NCBI GenBank assembly: GCA_902598295.1
Contig: CACKBA010000010.1
Location: 1 to 51,144, forward strand
Direction: 5' to 3'
DNA from: an uncultured Bacteroidota bacterium
GTDB taxonomy: Bacteria; Bacteroidota; Bacteroidia; Flavobacteriales; Flavobacteriaceae
Length of the DNA: 51,144 nucleotides
The notes beneath the pieces were generated by a model, which did not search any database, had not been told where the DNA came from, and saw nothing but the letters and a program-made list of their open reading frames with translations. The first letter of the stretch is position 1. Each line of letters begins with the position of its first letter. A program made the translations under genes and the position numbers. Positions 50,340 through 51,144 of the stretch are shown here, piece after piece.

Positions 50340-51144
50340 ATGAAAACATTAATAAAAAATGGATACATAATAAATGAAAATGTAATTTTCGAAAGTGATA
50401 TTTTGGTTAATGGAGAATTCATAGAAAAAATTGAAAAAACAATATCTTCCGACGATGTAGATAGAGTAGTAGACTGTCAAGGATCTTTAATCCTCCCTGG
50501 AATTATTGACGATCAAGTCCATTTTAGAGAACCTGGATACCCAAATAAAGCAACAATATTTTCGGAATCTAGAGCTGCAGTTGCTGGTGGCGTTACGTCA
50601 TATTTTGAAATGCCTAATACTAACCCAAGCACAACAACCATTGAAAGTTTAAATAGTAAATTTAATATTGCATCAAAATCCTCATTAGCAAATTATTCAT
50701 TCATGTTTGGAGGAACGAATCAAAATATTTCTGAAGTTGAAAAGTTGTTCCAATACGAAGTTCCTGGAATCAAACTTTTTCTTGGTTCATCAACCGGAAA
50801 CATGTTAGTTGATGATTACGATGTTATCGAAAAGTTATTTAAAATTTCAAAAGTTCCTATTGTAGTGCACAGTGAGGATGATAAAATTATAAATCAAAAT
50901 CTTGAAAATTTTAAAAAAAAATATGGTGAAAAAAATTTAAGGCCTGAAATGCATCCCAATATCAGATCTAGTATTGCATGTTTAAAATCTACAGAAAAAA
51001 TAATTTCCCTTGCAAAAAAAACAAATGGAAGATTACATGTTTTTCATTTATCTACAAAAGAGGAAGTTAAACTTTTCGAAAACCATAGCGATTTAAAAAA
51101 TAAAAAAATTACATCTGAAGTTTGTATACATCATTTATCATTTT
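50340..51144 (+). CDS. pyrC: Dihydroorotase (partial, 3' end beyond window)
   Basis: An ATG at 50340-50342 opens 268 codons that run off the window. MKTLIKNGYIINENVIFESD is the typical amidohydrolase start. The metal motif usually written HxHxREPG reads DDQVHFREPGYPNK, with Gln in place of the first His. Next come AAVAGGVTSYFEMPNTNPST, the probable carboxylated-lysine region PGIKLFLGSSTGN, VVHSEDD and LHVFHLSTKEE. It makes dihydroorotate in pyrimidine synthesis. The Gln change is, from memory, general in Bacteroidota dihydroorotases, so I regard it as functional. It lies 1 base after the glycosyltransferase gene. Confidence 0.93.
   Translation, partial: MKTLIKNGYIINENVIFESDILVNGEFIEKIEKTISSDDVDRVVDCQGSLILPGIIDDQVHFREPGYPNKATIFSESRAAVAGGVTSYFEMPNTNPSTTTIESLNSKFNIASKSSLANYSFMFGGTNQNISEVEKLFQYEVPGIKLFLGSSTGNMLVDDYDVIEKLFKISKVPIVVHSEDDKIINQNLENFKKKYGEKNLRPEMHPNIRSSIACLKSTEKIISLAKKTNGRLHVFHLSTKEEVKLFENHSDLKNKKITSEVCIHHLSF

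Overview
The window reads as a chromosomal segment of a low-GC (about 30% by eye) marine-type flavobacterium (Bacteroidota). Supporting signs are an exact Bacteroidota promoter (TTG-N19-TAnnTTTG) before rpsP, a DnaE with an N-terminal DnaQ-type exonuclease, a bS16 with a long acidic tail, a class II HMG-CoA reductase paired with a GYDIA-type GHMP kinase, a DUF4212/VC_2705-type sodium symporter pair, and many exported proteins with lipoprotein or Sec signals. Coding density is very high: no stretch over about 300 bases lacks a gene. The longest gaps (about 140-210 bases) hold hairpins, gene remnants or a candidate small RNA.

Layout. (1) 1-4977, minus strand: one tight operon rpsP-rimM-rluF-TonB receptor-FAD oxidoreductase (the last runs off the left edge). 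(2) 5113-9862, plus strand: dnaE, trxA and tRNA-Asp, closed by a two-way terminator. (3) 9899-29384: an accessory block of mostly unrecognised genes, bounded on one side by the 3' end of tRNA-Asp and on the other by the 3' end of glmS, two classic integration sites. No integrase or transposase is present. The block holds a signal-peptide/7-TM/STAND-like ATPase/helical-repeat protein (1613 aa), a 1402-aa TPR protein of clearly higher GC, a PD-(D/E)XK nuclease-like gene with an unknown partner, a protein with two nuclease domains (PD-(D/E)XK plus DUF2779) between two HAD phosphatases, a YqaA membrane protein, an outer-membrane barrel, and a run of small acidic proteins. One of these acidic proteins resembles the first gene of the block. 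(4) 29416-31667, minus: glmS with a GNA1-like acetyltransferase, together a possible eukaryote-type entry into GlcNAc metabolism. (5) 31737-31802: candidate small RNA. (6) 31804-38329, minus: catabolic operon of DUF4212 + sodium symporter, SUMF1-domain protein, Gfo/Idh oxidoreductase, esterase and GH109-type NAD-dependent glycosidase. Divergent from it is a lipoprotein with the FGE cysteine pair. (7) 39556-41758, minus: mevalonate genes. (8) 41830-48754, plus: sulfatase, nucleotidyltransferase, sodium symporter, CutC, peptide transporter, exported thioredoxin. (9) 48751-51144: hemD (minus), dolichol-phosphate-mannose-synthase-like glycosyltransferase and a truncated dihydroorotase (plus).

How the parts work together. 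Regions 1-2 and 7-9 are housekeeping functions (translation, replication, isoprenoid, haem, pyrimidine). Regions 5-8 look like scavenging of amino-sugar and sulfated glycan pieces: GH109 glycosidase, type I sulfatase with CxPxR, an FGE-like maturase, uptake symporters and, next door, GlcN-6-P metabolism. The accessory block is the best place for undescribed biology. The membrane-anchored STAND-like ATPase followed by the giant TPR protein, with nuclease genes nearby, has the make-up of a sensing or defence locus, but function is inference only.
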